Origin: Rosistilla oblonga
GTDB taxonomy: Bacteria > Planctomycetota > Planctomycetia > Pirellulales > Pirellulaceae
Length of the DNA stretch: 64,000 nucleotides
Direction: 5' to 3'
Assembly: GCF_007751715.1 (NCBI RefSeq)
Contig: NZ_CP036292.1
Location: 5,525,339-5,589,338 of the forward strand
Shown piece after piece: positions 1 through 10,400 of this stretch. The stretch's first letter is position 1; every line of letters begins with the position of its first letter. The notes beneath the pieces were generated by a model that was not told the origin of the DNA, did not search any database, and saw nothing but the letters and a program-made list of their open reading frames with translations. Both the position numbers and the translations under genes were made by a program.

Positions 1-978
1 CCCAACGCCGGTCTGACAGCGGCAACTCTGGTCGCGGCGATCGACATGCCGGTCGCATGGATCTTGAAAAAGATCTCCTCGGCAAAAGAGAAGTCGGCGG
101 TCGCGGCGATCTTCAATGAATACAAAACGACCGGCACCGTGCGAGTCAATTTGCCGCCGGAGGTGCGCAGCGTGCGAACCGAGATGGCGATGACCGTCAA
201 TCGGAACACGCCGATCAATCCTCCCGTGTCGACCACGCCAGCACCGCGCCCGGTCACAAACACCACAACTGCGGCGCCGGCTTGGGCACCAACGTCAATT
301 CAATCGCCGGCCCCCGCGTCGATCGCGACACCACAAGAAACGCAATCACAGCCCGACACACCAACACCGGCAAACGAACCGGCAACGCCATCTTGGTTGC
401 CAGCGGCGGCGAGTGTCAGCGAACCGGTCGCACTAGAGCCTGTCGATTCATTTGAGCCAGCTGCAACGGCAGACCAGCAACCGGCGGTCGAATCGGTTCC
501 GTTTACGAGCAACCGTGTCGCCGATTCGCGATATACAGAAAGGGAGCCAAGCGTTTCTGAGCAGAGCGATTTGGTCGACGCTCCATCGATCGGCCCCAAG
601 ACGGCTCAGCGATTTACCAAGATCGGGATCGATACGATCGGTCAATTCCTCGCGGCGCAGCCCGAAGTGCTGGCGGTCAAGCTGGAGACGCGTTGGATCA
701 ACGCCGATCTGCTGTCCGACTGGCAGGCACAGGCCCGACTGGTCTGCGGCGTCGCGTCGCTGTGCGGATACAAATCGCAATTGCTGGTCGCCGTCGATTG
801 CCGATCGGTCGAACAACTGGCAGCTCAAGACGCAACGGCACTAACGAGCCGAATCGCCGACTACTGCGACACCAAAGCGGGAGAGCGGATTTTGCGAAGC
901 AGCTCGCGTCCCGATGCCGAAGACGTCGCCCAGTGGATCGCCGACGCACAGCGCGGCGCAGCGAGTCGGGCAGCGTAA
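1..978 (+). CDS. DUF4332 domain protein, 5' end cut by window
   Basis: The reading frame is open to the first base of the window, so the gene starts upstream; the Met codon at 46 is probably internal. The visible protein has a short N-terminal segment, then about 110 residues rich in Pro, Ala and Thr that look like a disordered linker (nt 200-540). A C-terminal helical domain follows (nt 580-945), containing APSIGPKTAQRFTKIGI, which is the helix-hairpin-helix-like signature of DUF4332. That family resembles HhH nucleic-acid-binding folds, but its role is unknown. The gene ends 37 bp before the convergent sigma-54 activator gene. The family call is fairly secure; the function is not. Confidence 0.7.
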   Translation, partial: PNAGLTAATLVAAIDMPVAWILKKISSAKEKSAVAAIFNEYKTTGTVRVNLPPEVRSVRTEMAMTVNRNTPINPPVSTTPAPRPVTNTTTAAPAWAPTSIQSPAPASIATPQETQSQPDTPTPANEPATPSWLPAAASVSEPVALEPVDSFEPAATADQQPAVESVPFTSNRVADSRYTEREPSVSEQSDLVDAPSIGPKTAQRFTKIGIDTIGQFLAAQPEVLAVKLETRWINADLLSDWQAQARLVCGVASLCGYKSQLLVAVDCRSVEQLAAQDATALTSRIADYCDTKAGERILRSSSRPDAEDVAQWIADAQRGAASRAA

Positions 979-1015
979 ACGAAACCGATCAGATCGATCC
1001 GGCGTTTGCCGAGTG

Positions 1016-2836
1016 TTACTTTTCGATATCGAAGTCGGCGATCTTGCGATAGGCTGTCGCGCGGCTGATCCCCAACCGCTTCGCCGCTTCGGGAATGTTG
1101 CCGCCGCAGCGGTCCAACGCTTCACGGATCAGCTTCTCTTCCCAGACATCCAACCGCAGCGTATCGGTCACCTCGACACCGGCGTCGCGCAAACCGAGGT
1201 CATCCGCTTCGATCGTGTTGCCATCGAACATCACGATCGCGCTGTCGATCACGTTTCTCAGCTGCCGCACATTGCCCGGCCAAGCATACGAAAGCATCCG
1301 CTTCCTGGCCGCTTCGGAGAACTGGATGGATGGACGAGCATGCTGCCGGGAAAAGTGTTCCAGGAAGTGATCCATCAACAGTTCGATATCTTTGCCACGA
1401 TCTCGCAGTGGCGGAACGTGCAATTCGAATACGCTCAGGCGGTAATAAAGATCTTCGCGGAAGCGTTTCTCGCGGACAAATTCGGCGAGATCGCGATTGG
1501 TCGCGGCGATGATCCGCACATCGACGCGGATTTCATCGACACCGCCGACCGGTAGGAAGGGATGTCCTTCCATGATCCGCAACAGCTTGGCTTGGCCTTC
1601 GAGTGTCAGTTCGCCGATCTCGTCTAGGAACAGCGTTCCGGTGTGGGCCTGTTGAAACCAACCGATGTGATCGCGATCGGCTCCGGTGAACGAGCCCTTC
1701 TTGTGACCAAACAACTGACTCTCGATCAGATCGCGGGGGATCGCCGCGCAGTTGACACTCAACAGCGGTCGTTCCCGCCGCCCGCTGTGGAAGTGGACAT
1801 CGCGAGCGACCAGCTCTTTTCCGGCACCGCTCTCGCCACGGATCAGCACGCAACCATTTGCTCTGCCGACACGTTCGATCTTCGATTTCAAACGCATCAT
1901 CGGTGGACTCTCACCGATCAGGTCGTTTGTCTCCGCATTCCTCGAGAACAATCGGTCGCGTTCGACTTGCAACGCCGCCGTTCGTCGGGCGCTCGCCAAC
2001 GCGACGCCCAACAACTGCCCCGAGTTCAGAGCCAATTCGAAGTGTCGTTCGGTGAAGCGATGGTCGTTGCGATAAAGATGCAGCACGCCAGCCACGTCTT
2101 CGCCATGCTGCAACGGGACACAGATCGCATCGGTCCACTGGGTCTTCTGTCCCGGCGAGGTCGATTCCTCTTTGAACCAAAACGCTTCGCCATCGTTGGT
2201 GACGCGGCGGGTCAGGTCGGCGCTCAGCTTGATCTTTTCAGCAGCTTCGGACGGGAAGACGTATTCGGGTTGCAGCTTGCCATCTTCGCCCAACCACATG
2301 AAACCGATCACATCGGCTTGCGTGCGATCCTTCAATAGTTCGGTGGCGATCTGGATGATCGATTCGGGATCGCCGCTGCCGATCAACTGTAGACTCAATT
2401 GATAAAGATCGACCAGGTAGCCGACGTCGGCGATTTTGCGGAGCGGATCCAACGGGCCAAAGTTACTGGACGACAGGCCACCGGAAATCGGCCGATCCAG
2501 CACGATCGTCTGCTCGCGGTTGTTGGCATCCCCCGATTCGCCGTTGCCATCGAAGAACTGCAGCTCCGACGTTCCAACCAGAATCGTGTTGCTGTCTTGC
2601 AGAGTGGCATGGTCGGTCTTTTGCCCATTAACCAACAGACCGTTGCGGCTGTTGGTGTCGCGGACCTGCCAGTGCGAATCCTCGTGAAACAGCACCGCGT
2701 GATACCGCGAACTGACCGGATCGGTTAACATGATTTCGCAATTGGCATCGCGTCCGACGTGCAATGTATGCAGCGGATCGAGTCGAAATCGGCGTCCGGT
2801 ATCGGGACCAGAACAAACTTTGAGATACGCCACCAT
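1016..2836 (-). CDS. Sigma-54-dependent activator with FHA and GAF domains
   Basis: A 606-residue enhancer-binding protein. Domains in order: FHA (about 1-95, with HVGRDANCEI and SSRYH, a phosphothreonine-binding fold), GAF (about 150-290), AAA+ sigma-54 interaction domain (about 305-535) and a C-terminal Fis-type HTH (about 565-606). The AAA+ part has Walker A GESGAGKE (Lys340), Walker B FLDEIGEL and the sigma-54 contact loop at 381-386, which reads GSFTGA rather than GAFTGA. An FHA domain in place of a response-regulator receiver suggests that Ser/Thr phosphorylation, not a histidine kinase, provides the input signal. Start ATG at 2836. The gene is divergent from cysC and has no obvious operon partner. 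Its targets cannot be read from this window. Confidence 0.93.
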   Translation of the reverse strand: MVAYLKVCSGPDTGRRFRLDPLHTLHVGRDANCEIMLTDPVSSRYHAVLFHEDSHWQVRDTNSRNGLLVNGQKTDHATLQDSNTILVGTSELQFFDGNGESGDANNREQTIVLDRPISGGLSSSNFGPLDPLRKIADVGYLVDLYQLSLQLIGSGDPESIIQIATELLKDRTQADVIGFMWLGEDGKLQPEYVFPSEAAEKIKLSADLTRRVTNDGEAFWFKEESTSPGQKTQWTDAICVPLQHGEDVAGVLHLYRNDHRFTERHFELALNSGQLLGVALASARRTAALQVERDRLFSRNAETNDLIGESPPMMRLKSKIERVGRANGCVLIRGESGAGKELVARDVHFHSGRRERPLLSVNCAAIPRDLIESQLFGHKKGSFTGADRDHIGWFQQAHTGTLFLDEIGELTLEGQAKLLRIMEGHPFLPVGGVDEIRVDVRIIAATNRDLAEFVREKRFREDLYYRLSVFELHVPPLRDRGKDIELLMDHFLEHFSRQHARPSIQFSEAARKRMLSYAWPGNVRQLRNVIDSAIVMFDGNTIEADDLGLRDAGVEVTDTLRLDVWEEKLIREALDRCGGNIPEAAKRLGISRATAYRKIADFDIEK

Positions 2837-3010
2837 AGAAATCGCGAATGGGTTCTGAACGGGGAAAACTGTCGTTAATTGTACCGCGATTGCCCGACGA
2901 CGGGGACGCCATGTTTAAACTCATCCAAATACAAACCCCGCGGTGGGGTGCGTTATCTGCCCGAACGCCCCAACAAATCAGCATCCGCCAACAAGGCTTT
3001 GGTATCCTTC

Positions 3011-3697
3011 ATGAATGAATCGTCCTCCAATCAACGTCCCGAAGTCGTCTGGCACGACCAATCGGTCAGCCGTGAAGATCGCGAACGCCAGCTGGCACAG
3101 CGTGGTTGTGTCGTCTGGTTTACGGGGTTGAGTGGTTGCGGCAAAAGCACGATCGCCAACGCCGTCGACCGCAAGTTAAGCGAACTGGGAGCGGTCACGA
3201 CGCTGTTGGATGGCGATAACATCCGACATCATCTGTGCGCAGGACCGGATCGCTTGACCGCGGAACATGGCCCCGAGTTTGCCGAACGCTTCGGGCTGGG
3301 GTTTGGAGCGATCGATCGCGAAGAAAACATTCGCCGAATCGGCGCCGTTGCCGAGCTGTTCGCATCGACGGGAATCATCACGCTGACCGCGTTTGTCAGT
3401 CCCTACGCACGCGACCGGCAAAGGGTTCGTCAGCTGATCGAATCAGTCGGCCGCGGCGGCGACTTTGTCGAGGTCTTCGTCGATACGCCGCTGGAAACGT
3501 GTGAGCAACGCGACCCCAAGGGACTCTATAAAAAGGCCCGCGCCGGTGAGATCCAGAACTTCACCGGAATCAGCGATCCCTACGAAGCTCCTCCCTCGCC
3601 CGAAATCCATCTGCACACCGCCGACAAGTCTCCCGAAGCATTGGCCGACGAGATCGTGAACTATCTGAAGCAGAACGGGATGTTGATCCGTACCTAG
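3011..3697 (+). CDS. cysC: Adenylylsulfate (APS) kinase
   Basis: CysC phosphorylates adenosine 5'-phosphosulfate to PAPS with ATP, in sulfate activation. The protein is 228 residues if it starts at the ATG at 3011, which leaves about 30 residues before the usual kinase core. The frame is open further upstream, but that extension has no conserved features. Visible motifs are the P-loop GLSGCGKST (39-47), [11 protein letters not shown] for APS binding, and the FVSPYARDR and [13 protein letters not shown] segments typical of the family. No cysD or cysN lies next to it, so it may serve sulfotransferases. Its stop codon lies within the left end of a palindromic repeat element. Confidence 0.93.
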   Translation: MNESSSNQRPEVVWHDQSVSREDRERQLAQRGCVVWFTGLSGCGKSTIANAVDRKLSELGAVTTLLDGDNIRHHLCAGPDRLTAEHGPEFAERFGLGFGAIDREENIRRIGAVAELFASTGIITLTAFVSPYARDRQRVRQLIESVGRGGDFVEVFVDTPLETCEQRDPKGLYKKARAGEIQNFTGISDPYEAPPSPEIHLHTADKSPEALADEIVNYLKQNGMLIRT

Positions 3698-3823
3698 TGC
3701 TTCATCCACATTTGACTTTAGGGTGGTGGACGAGGTCACGAGTCCAATCGCGCCAAAGATTAGGGGACTCGTAACCTCGTCCACTACCATCAGGCCTAAA
3801 ATCAAAGTTTGACAAACCACTAG
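3694..3823. repeat. Palindromic REP/MITE-like element, copy 1 (CTAG-ended type)
   Basis: A 130-bp near-palindrome between cysC and the amidohydrolase gene. The inner arms are 23 bp each (3723-3745 and 3765-3787) and differ at two positions. Their core, GGACGAGG..ACGAGTCC, is shared with the elements at 5273 and 21100. The outer arms begin CTAGTG and contain TTTGA(C/T)TTTAGG in inverted orientation, and both ends are CTAG. The left CTAG contains the TAG stop of cysC and the right CTAG runs into the AGGAG ribosome-binding site of the next gene. No coding capacity. Confidence 0.85.
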
Positions 3824-3834
3824 GAGAGCAAACG

Positions 3835-4683
3835 ATGAAAATTGACAGCCACCACCATCTGTGGAACTACGATCCCGCACAATACGGTTGGATCAGCGAG
3901 CAGATGTCGGTCCTGCGACGCGATTTCACGCCCGCCGATTTGCAGACCGAGCTGACCGGGGCGGGGATCGATGCAGCCGTCGCCGTTCAAGCGCAGCAGA
4001 CGGTTGCCGAAACGCAGTGGCTGATCGAACAAGCCGAACAGAATCGCTCGATCGTGGGAGTTGTCGGCTGGTTGCCGCTGGCCGACGACGGGGTCGATAG
4101 CGAACTGGATCGCTTGCATCAGCACGAGGTGCTCAAAGGAATCCGCCACGTCGTCCAAGACGAACCGCAGGACGATTTTATCCTCGGCGATGCCTTCAAC
4201 CGTGGCGTGGCAAAGCTGCAGGGATTTGGGCTGGTCTACGACATCCTGATCTATGGCAAGCACCTGGGACCGACGATCGAGTTTGTCGACCGGCACCCGA
4301 GCCAGCCGTTTGTGCTGGACCATATCGCCAAGCCGACGATTCGCGGCGAGCAGTTCGATAAAGACTGGGCGACGCAGCTGCGCGAACTGGGGCGACGCCG
4401 GAACGTCGTCTGCAAGTTCTCCGGCGTCGCGACCGAAGTCCGCGACGAGGGAGCGGCGATCGAGACGATTCGCCCGTACTGGGATGCCGCGTTGGAAGCG
4501 TTTGGCCCCAATCGGCTGATGTTTGGCAGCGATTGGCCCGTCTGTCTGCTGAAACTCTCCTATCGCCAATGGGTCGAAATGGTCGCCGAATTAGCTAGCG
4601 GACTGACCGCCGCGGAGCAGAAGCAATTCTGGGGGCTGACCGCGGCCACAACGTATGGGTTGAGCTTTCCCAGCCGCCGATAG
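3835..4683 (+). CDS. Amidohydrolase-family metal-dependent hydrolase (sugar-lactonase-like)
   Basis: A 282-residue TIM-barrel protein of the Amidohydro_2 family. The N-terminal metal site is DSHHHLW (residues 4-10). Further marks are LDHIAKP (His on a central strand), CKFSGV and the C-terminal GSDWPV motif, whose Asp is the usual catalytic base or metal ligand. This layout is shared by L-fucono-1,5-lactonase, L-rhamnono-lactonase and related 2-pyrone-4,6-dicarboxylate lactonases. A sugar lactonase is the best guess, but the substrate is not shown. Start ATG at 3835, preceded by AGGAG at 3822-3826, part of which comes from the adjoining repeat element. Confidence 0.85.
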   Translation: MKIDSHHHLWNYDPAQYGWISEQMSVLRRDFTPADLQTELTGAGIDAAVAVQAQQTVAETQWLIEQAEQNRSIVGVVGWLPLADDGVDSELDRLHQHEVLKGIRHVVQDEPQDDFILGDAFNRGVAKLQGFGLVYDILIYGKHLGPTIEFVDRHPSQPFVLDHIAKPTIRGEQFDKDWATQLRELGRRRNVVCKFSGVATEVRDEGAAIETIRPYWDAALEAFGPNRLMFGSDWPVCLLKLSYRQWVEMVAELASGLTAAEQKQFWGLTAATTYGLSFPSRR

Positions 4684-4846
4684 CATAAGCTGCGTAAACC
4701 AGGCGAGATATTCATCGGAGGAGTTCTCCGTCTTGGTTCGGTTTTGACGATTCTTTCAATGTCATCGCTAACGCGGGTCGATCCCTGAGAGCAAGGAATA
4801 CGGTTTGCTGAATAACCGTCTGCGTTTGATCAGGGAAGGATTCGCG

Positions 4847-5272
4847 ATGAAACAGCTATTGGTCGTTGCCGGTTTGTTATGCTTGTTGTCGAGTACCGGC
4901 GGATGCGCGAAAGCGTGGACTCGAGGTGGCTGCAGTTCCGCCTCCTGCCAATGTGGACAAGGACAATGCAACAATGACGGATGCCAAAGTTGCCAGGGCC
5001 AGGGACAATGCTCCAGTGGCCAATGTGGCAATGGAGCCCGCGGAATGGGATCTTGCTGCCGCGGCGGAGTCAGCACCGGCTGCCGTCCGGCACCTCTCTC
5101 TTGGCAGCAGGGTGGAACCGACTACGGTCACAACCTGACTTACCCCAATGTGAAGAATGGCCAGATGCAGCAGAATCCGGGACCTCCGGCTGCTTCGACT
5201 GCTTACCCGTACTACACGACTCGCGGCCCGCGTGACTTCCTGAACGCCAATCCGCCGTCGATCGGGTACTAG
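4847..5272 (+). CDS. Cysteine-rich putative lipoprotein
   Basis: A 141-residue protein starting at ATG 4847, preceded by AAGGA. It has a type II signal peptide: MKQLL, a hydrophobic stretch, then LSSTGGC as lipobox. The mature N-terminal half is low-complexity Gly/Gln/Ser with about 12 cysteines, arranged as CxC, Cx3-4C and CC between about residues 20 and 80. The C-terminal half is Pro/Tyr/Asn-rich and ends NANPPSIGY. I do not recognise a family. The cysteines could bind metal or form disulfides in the periplasm or at the cell surface. The stop codon lies directly before the second palindromic element. Confidence 0.7.
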   Translation: MKQLLVVAGLLCLLSSTGGCAKAWTRGGCSSASCQCGQGQCNNDGCQSCQGQGQCSSGQCGNGARGMGSCCRGGVSTGCRPAPLSWQQGGTDYGHNLTYPNVKNGQMQQNPGPPAASTAYPYYTTRGPRDFLNANPPSIGY

Positions 5273-5428
5273 TTAAACGCAATACCGTTCAATGAAGCGT
5301 AGTGGACGAGGTTACGAGTCCTTTTGCATCAGCCCAAATCGCTGGGACTCGTAACCTCGTCCACTACATCCCGCCGCTAATTCTTTCGACGGTCCGAGGC
5401 TCCTTCGTAGAACGGTATTGTAATTAAA
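5273..5428. repeat. Palindromic MITE-like element, copy 2 (CAATACCGTTC-ended type)
   Basis: The core 5280-5420 is bounded by perfect 11-bp terminal inverted repeats, CAATACCGTTC and GAACGGTATTG, with a TTAA-containing extension outside each end (5273 and 5428). The inner arms 5299-5321 and 5345-5367 are a perfect 23-bp inverted repeat. The right half carries an extra block (CCGCCGCTAATTCTT..GACGGTCCGAGGCTCCTTCG) that is also in copy 3. The element lies between the Cys-rich lipoprotein gene and cysE. No ORF or transposase. It fits a non-autonomous element mobilised in trans. Confidence 0.85.
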
Positions 5429-5620
5429 CGCTCGGCCCTCACGCCGATCGCATGGAACAAAAGGGAGCCGTTTACTCAAACCTCTCCCTATGTTCCCTAA
5501 AAAGCCCGAACCCCGATACAATAAGGGTTCCGCTGTCATTGCCGCGAAACGCATCTCGCCGCAGGGCGGATGCCCCGAACGCGGATTTCGCAGTCCGCTG
5601 ATCTGAACAGGAAGATCTCG

Positions 5621-6589
5621 ATGGCTTCTGACTTTCGCCTCAAAGAACAACTGCCCGAACTGACCGATCAGATCGTCGCGACTTACACCGCCGACGACAA
5701 AATCAATCATCTGGGACACTGCCCGCTGCCCAGCTATGACGCGGTCCTCTCGATCGTCGAAGACATCAAAGAGATCATCTATCCGGGCTACCGTCGCCGC
5801 ACCGGGCTACACCGCGGCAACATCGGGTATCACGTCGGCAGCCTTGTCGACCGCTTGCACGACACGATGACAACTCAGATCGGTCGCGCACTACAGCACG
5901 AAGATCGCGTACGGCACAACCACGGCGATTGCGAATCGCAAGTCGATTACGAAGCCAAGGGACAAGCGATGGCAGTGGAGATGCTGAAACGCATCCCCGA
6001 CCTGCGAAGGATTCTCGCCACCGATGCCCAAGCCGCCTTCGATGGCGATCCGGCTTGCCAAACGACCGACGAGATCATCTTCTGCTATCCTGGCCTCGAA
6101 GCGGTGTCGGTCTTTCGCATTGCGAACCAGTTGCTGCAATTGGGCGTTCCATTCATCCCACGGATGATGACCGAACAGGCTCACATGAACACCGGTATCG
6201 ACATCCATCCGGGTGCAACGATCGGCGATCACTTTTTCATCGACCACGGCACCGGCGTGGTGATTGGTGAGACCTGCAACATCGGCAATCATGTGAAGCT
6301 GTACCAGGGCGTAACGCTGGGTGCCTTGAGCTTCCCAACCGACAGCGATGGCCATCTGATTCGCGGCCAGAAACGGCACCCAACCATCGAGGATCGCGTT
6401 GTCGTTTATGCCAACGCGACGATCTTAGGTGGCAAGACGGTGATCGGTCACGATACCGTGATCGGTTCGAGCGTCTGGGTGACCAGCAGCGTTGCTCCTC
6501 GCAGCACGGTCGTGCTCGAAAAACCGAAGCTTCGGGTGCGAGCCGAGATGCCCGACGACATGGCTCCCGAACTGAACTACCAAATTTAG
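5621..6589 (+). CDS. cysE: Serine O-acetyltransferase
   Basis: CysE transfers acetyl from acetyl-CoA to L-serine, giving O-acetylserine for cysteine synthesis. The protein has 322 residues. It starts at ATG 5621, preceded by AGGAAG; an in-frame ATG at 5570 has no such site. The first about 190 residues form an alpha-helical N-terminal domain longer than in E. coli CysE. The C-terminal half is a left-handed beta-helix of hexapeptide repeats beginning [20 protein letters not shown], which holds the Asp and His expected at the active site, followed by [11 protein letters not shown] and YQGVTLG. A Gly-rich flexible CoA loop and basic tail follow. No cysK is adjacent. Confidence 0.93.
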   Translation: MASDFRLKEQLPELTDQIVATYTADDKINHLGHCPLPSYDAVLSIVEDIKEIIYPGYRRRTGLHRGNIGYHVGSLVDRLHDTMTTQIGRALQHEDRVRHNHGDCESQVDYEAKGQAMAVEMLKRIPDLRRILATDAQAAFDGDPACQTTDEIIFCYPGLEAVSVFRIANQLLQLGVPFIPRMMTEQAHMNTGIDIHPGATIGDHFFIDHGTGVVIGETCNIGNHVKLYQGVTLGALSFPTDSDGHLIRGQKRHPTIEDRVVVYANATILGGKTVIGHDTVIGSSVWVTSSVAPRSTVVLEKPKLRVRAEMPDDMAPELNYQI

Positions 6590-6667
6590 TCGTCCCGCTC
6601 GGAATCGAGACTTCGCGCCGACAACGGCTCGAAGCCGGCTGCCGCGACGCCGCGTGAGCTCACAGAT

Positions 6668-7204
6668 TCAGTCGGCGAGAACATCGCTGCTGAAGCCATC
6701 GAGCGATATCGGTTGCTGACCGATCCGGCCCAGTTCATCTTGGGAGCGACGGCTGCCCATGCTCGGCCATCCAGTGACTTCGGTCAGCTCGGGCATCAGT
6801 TCCAGCATTTGCTCGCGGAGCATCGTGACCAGCCGCTGCGTCCGCTCGTCGCCGCCGTGCTCGCACAGTGTCAGAATCGTCTTCATCATCCGGACCAACT
6901 TGGCCCGATGAGCGATCGATTGACTGAGCCGCATATCGGGCTCGACCAGTAGCTCAGCTAGCGGCACCTCCAACGCGTCGCGCCAACACATCAGCACCGA
7001 CATCGGCACATCGGTCGATGGCTTTTCCTGTTCGCGGAGATCGCGCATCGGAACTCCGCTGCGTCGCGAGACCGTCCGAATCGTGACGTTCTGCTGCTCC
7101 CGAACCTTTCGAATCCGGTGGAACGGCCCCTTCGGACGACTCGGCGTTGAACTCGATCCCGAGCCACAATAGCCATCGTCGTCGCTCCACGGAGCGCTAC
7201 CCAT
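6668..7204 (-). CDS. Putative HTH (XRE-like) DNA-binding protein
   Basis: A 178-residue protein. After a Ser/Gly/Pro-rich N-terminus, residues about 28-65 (RIRKVREQQNVTIRTVSRRS, then GVPMRDLREQE) resemble the first helices of a Cro/XRE helix-turn-helix. The segment DVPMSVLMCWRDALEVPLAELL follows, as in small planctomycete regulators. The C-terminal part is helical (RMMKTILTLCEHG, RLVTMLREQM) and may dimerise. No other domain is recognisable. The gene converges with cysE and stands alone; the 213 bp upstream holds no gene. The reading frame is secure, the DNA-binding role is inferred. Confidence 0.6.
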   Translation of the reverse strand: MGSAPWSDDDGYCGSGSSSTPSRPKGPFHRIRKVREQQNVTIRTVSRRSGVPMRDLREQEKPSTDVPMSVLMCWRDALEVPLAELLVEPDMRLSQSIAHRAKLVRMMKTILTLCEHGGDERTQRLVTMLREQMLELMPELTEVTGWPSMGSRRSQDELGRIGQQPISLDGFSSDVLAD

Positions 7205-7417
7205 GTTGATATGCCCGAGAGGGAGAATAGTAATCGCTCAACACCACGGGCAGATACCGACCATGCCACGTGCTGGCTAAAAGACGTTAGCCAGTCTTTG
7301 GATGATCGCTGAGGGGAAAGAGTTCCCCCCCGGCAGCAATTTTTTGCCAAGCCCAAGCATTCGCTTAGGCAGCATTCACGATTTGCTATCGCAGCGGCGG
7401 GCAGGATTGCCGCTTTG

Positions 7418-10400
7418 CTAAGCTTGCGGAGCGTGAGCCGGCTGAAGCAACTTGCCGCCGACAGCGACGTATTGCTTGGCCACTTCTTCGACCGTGTCGT
7501 GGATCTGTTGCTCGGTATGCTCCGACGTGATGAAGAATCGCAGCCGCGCCGCAGCTTCTTCGACCGCAGGATAGAGGATCGGTTGCACATTGATCCCCGC
7601 TTCGAACAACGCGTGCGACAGCTTGAGTGCCAACAGCGAATTGCCGGTGATCACGGGGACGACTGGCGTGCCACAGCTTTGACCGGTGTTCAATCCATGA
7701 GCCTGAGCCTCGCGGACGAACTGGTTGCTGCGTTCCTTCAGCCTTGCAACACGCTGCGGTTCGGCTTTCAGCACTCGCAGCGAAGCCAGCGCCGCCGCTG
7801 TCGATGCCGGTGGCAGACCGACGCTGTAGACAAAACCGGGAGCTGTGTACTGCAGGTATTCGACCAATTCAGCACAGCCGGCGATGTAGCCGCCGCAGCT
7901 GCCAAACGATTTGCTGAGCGTTCCCATCCAGATGTCGACCGATTTTGGATCGACACCAAAATGTTCAGCCATCCCGCGACCGGTCGCTCCCATCGTACCG
8001 ATGCTGTGCGCTTCATCGACCATCAGCAGGCACTTATGTCGCTGTTTGATTTCGACAAACTTGGGCAGGTCGGGGAAGTCGCCGTCCATGCTGTAAACGC
8101 CCTCGATGACCACCAACACGCGGCGATATTGCCCGCGGACCTCGGTCAGTGCTCGATCGAGCGCTTCGAAATCGTTGTGCTCAAACGGACGCCGGCGGGC
8201 TCCCGACAGGAGCGCTCCCTGGATGATACTGTTGTGCGACAGAGCGTCGTGCAAAATCAGATCGCCCGGCCCGACCAGGTGTCCGATCGTCGTCTCGTTA
8301 GTGCTATGACCGCCGACAAAAACGACCGAAGCTTCGACGCCAACCCAGTCGGCAATTTCGCGTTCCAGTTCGCCGTGGATCGTCTTGTTTCCCGAAACCA
8401 GTCGGCTGGCGCTGACGCTGGTTCCGAACCGCTCCACCGCCTCAGTCGATGCCCGCGTGACCTCAGGATCGCCCGACATGCCCAGATAGTTGTAACTGGC
8501 GAAGCTGATCAGATCGCGGCCGTCGATTCGCGTCGTATCGCGAGTCAGCCCTTCGTGGACGGTGAAGTATGGGTTGGGCAACCCGGTGATCATCAACGTC
8601 TGCTCGGTCTGCTTCAACCGCTTGTATTCGGGGAACAGAGCAAACGTGTAGTCTTCGGGTTTGACCTCCCGCAACGGAAGATCGGCTTGTTCCGAAGCCG
8701 CCGCGAGGATGTCGATCGGATTGCAATCCAGGTGCTCGCGAATCGCAAGCGCCACCTCGGCAATCGTCTCCATTTCCTGGAGCGCTTCGTCGGGGAAACG
8801 CCCGCCAAAAATCTTCTCCAGCGAATGCGCAATCTCGAGCCGTTCGAGGCTATCGAGTCCCAGATCGATCGCGATGTTGGTATCCTCGGACAGCTCGCCC
8901 GCTCGCTCTCGCGCGATCGCTTTGACTTCGCGAATCACAACCGAGACGATCTCTGGCGAAACCTGTTCGCTAGCCAATCGTGGACGCTTCGGCTGAGCGT
9001 GGCTCGTGCTACCTTGCAGCGGTTCGTGCGATTCCCATCGCGACCAACTGCCGACGATCTTCAGTTCGTTCGCCCGGATCATGTCGAGACATGCGTGTCG
9101 CTGGATCTTGCCGCTACTGGTCTTGGGAACCGAACCGGCGCGGACCATATAGATCGCGTCCGGCGGCAACTCGTGTTCGGCCGTAACCGCTTTGCGAATG
9201 CGATCGATCTCGGCGTTCCAATCGTGGTTTCGGATCCGCACGGTTTCGGCAACGATCATCAACTGCTCGCGCCCCATGAAGTCCATCGCCATCGCCGCAA
9301 CCGCACCGCTCTGCACGACATCCGATGCCTGCTCGCAGGTCAATTCGATATCTTGCGGGTAGCGATTGACGCCTCGCACGATGATCATGTCTTTCAGCCG
9401 GCCGGTGACATACAGTTGGCCTTCGTGCATGAAACCGAGATCGCCCGTTCGCAGGAAGGGCCCCTGCCCATCGGCGGTCGAGGCACCGAAGACGGCCCGC
9501 GTCTTAGCGTCGTCGTTCCAATAACCTTTGCCCACACTGGGGCTCTGCACCCAGACCTCGCCAATTTTCGCCGGTTCCAGAAGTTGGAAGGAATCGGGAT
9601 CGACGATCTCGACGCGTTCCCCAGGGATCACTTCGCCACATCCGACCAACGCTCGCGCGTCGTCATCGTCGGCAGTGACCTGCTTGACTTGTAAGTTGTT
9701 CAATCCATCGGCGGAGAAATGGCTGACGACCGGCTGCCCCTTTGGACCACCGGTGACGATCAACGTCGTTTCGGCCATTCCATAACAGGGTAGAAACGCA
9801 TCGCGGCGGAAGCCAGCGCTGGCAAACTTCTCTGCAAACGCATCGATCGTGGTCGGACGGACCGGTTCGGCACCGTTGAAGGCGACTTCCCAACCCGACA
9901 GATCCAAGGTGGCAATCTCTTCGGGCGTCACTTTTTCAACGCACAACTGATAGGCAAAGTTGGGGCCGCCCGAGATGGAGACCTTGTATTTGCTGATCAT
10001 CTGCAACCAGCGAACTGGTTTTTGCAGGAACGCCATCGGGCTCATCAAGACGTTCGGGCGACCGTAGAACAGCGGCTTCAGCACGCCTCCGACCAAGCCC
10101 ATGTCGTGATAGGTCGGCAGCCACGATGCACCCGATCCGGCGCGGGTTGGGGTGAAGGCGTGAACGATGTATTCGCAGTTGGCGATCAGATTGCCATGCG
10201 TCAGCATCACACCCTTGGGATCACCGGTCGACCCCGACGTGTATTGCAGCATCGCGATGTCGTTCGCCGCGATCGTCGGCATCTTCCAAGCATCGATGGC
10301 GGCATTGGAAGGGTCGTCGCTGGCAATCATCTCGATCGCCGAAAGGTCGGCGGCTTGATCTTTGTTGCTGTAGATCTGTTCGATCACCGAAGCGATCGAT

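Noticed and set aside
7415-9694. Long plus-strand frame of 759 codons
   Set aside because: Antisense shadow of the acyl-AMP ligase fusion gene, with no domain or start signal. The same holds for the long antisense frames over 52904-54313 and 55862-57145.
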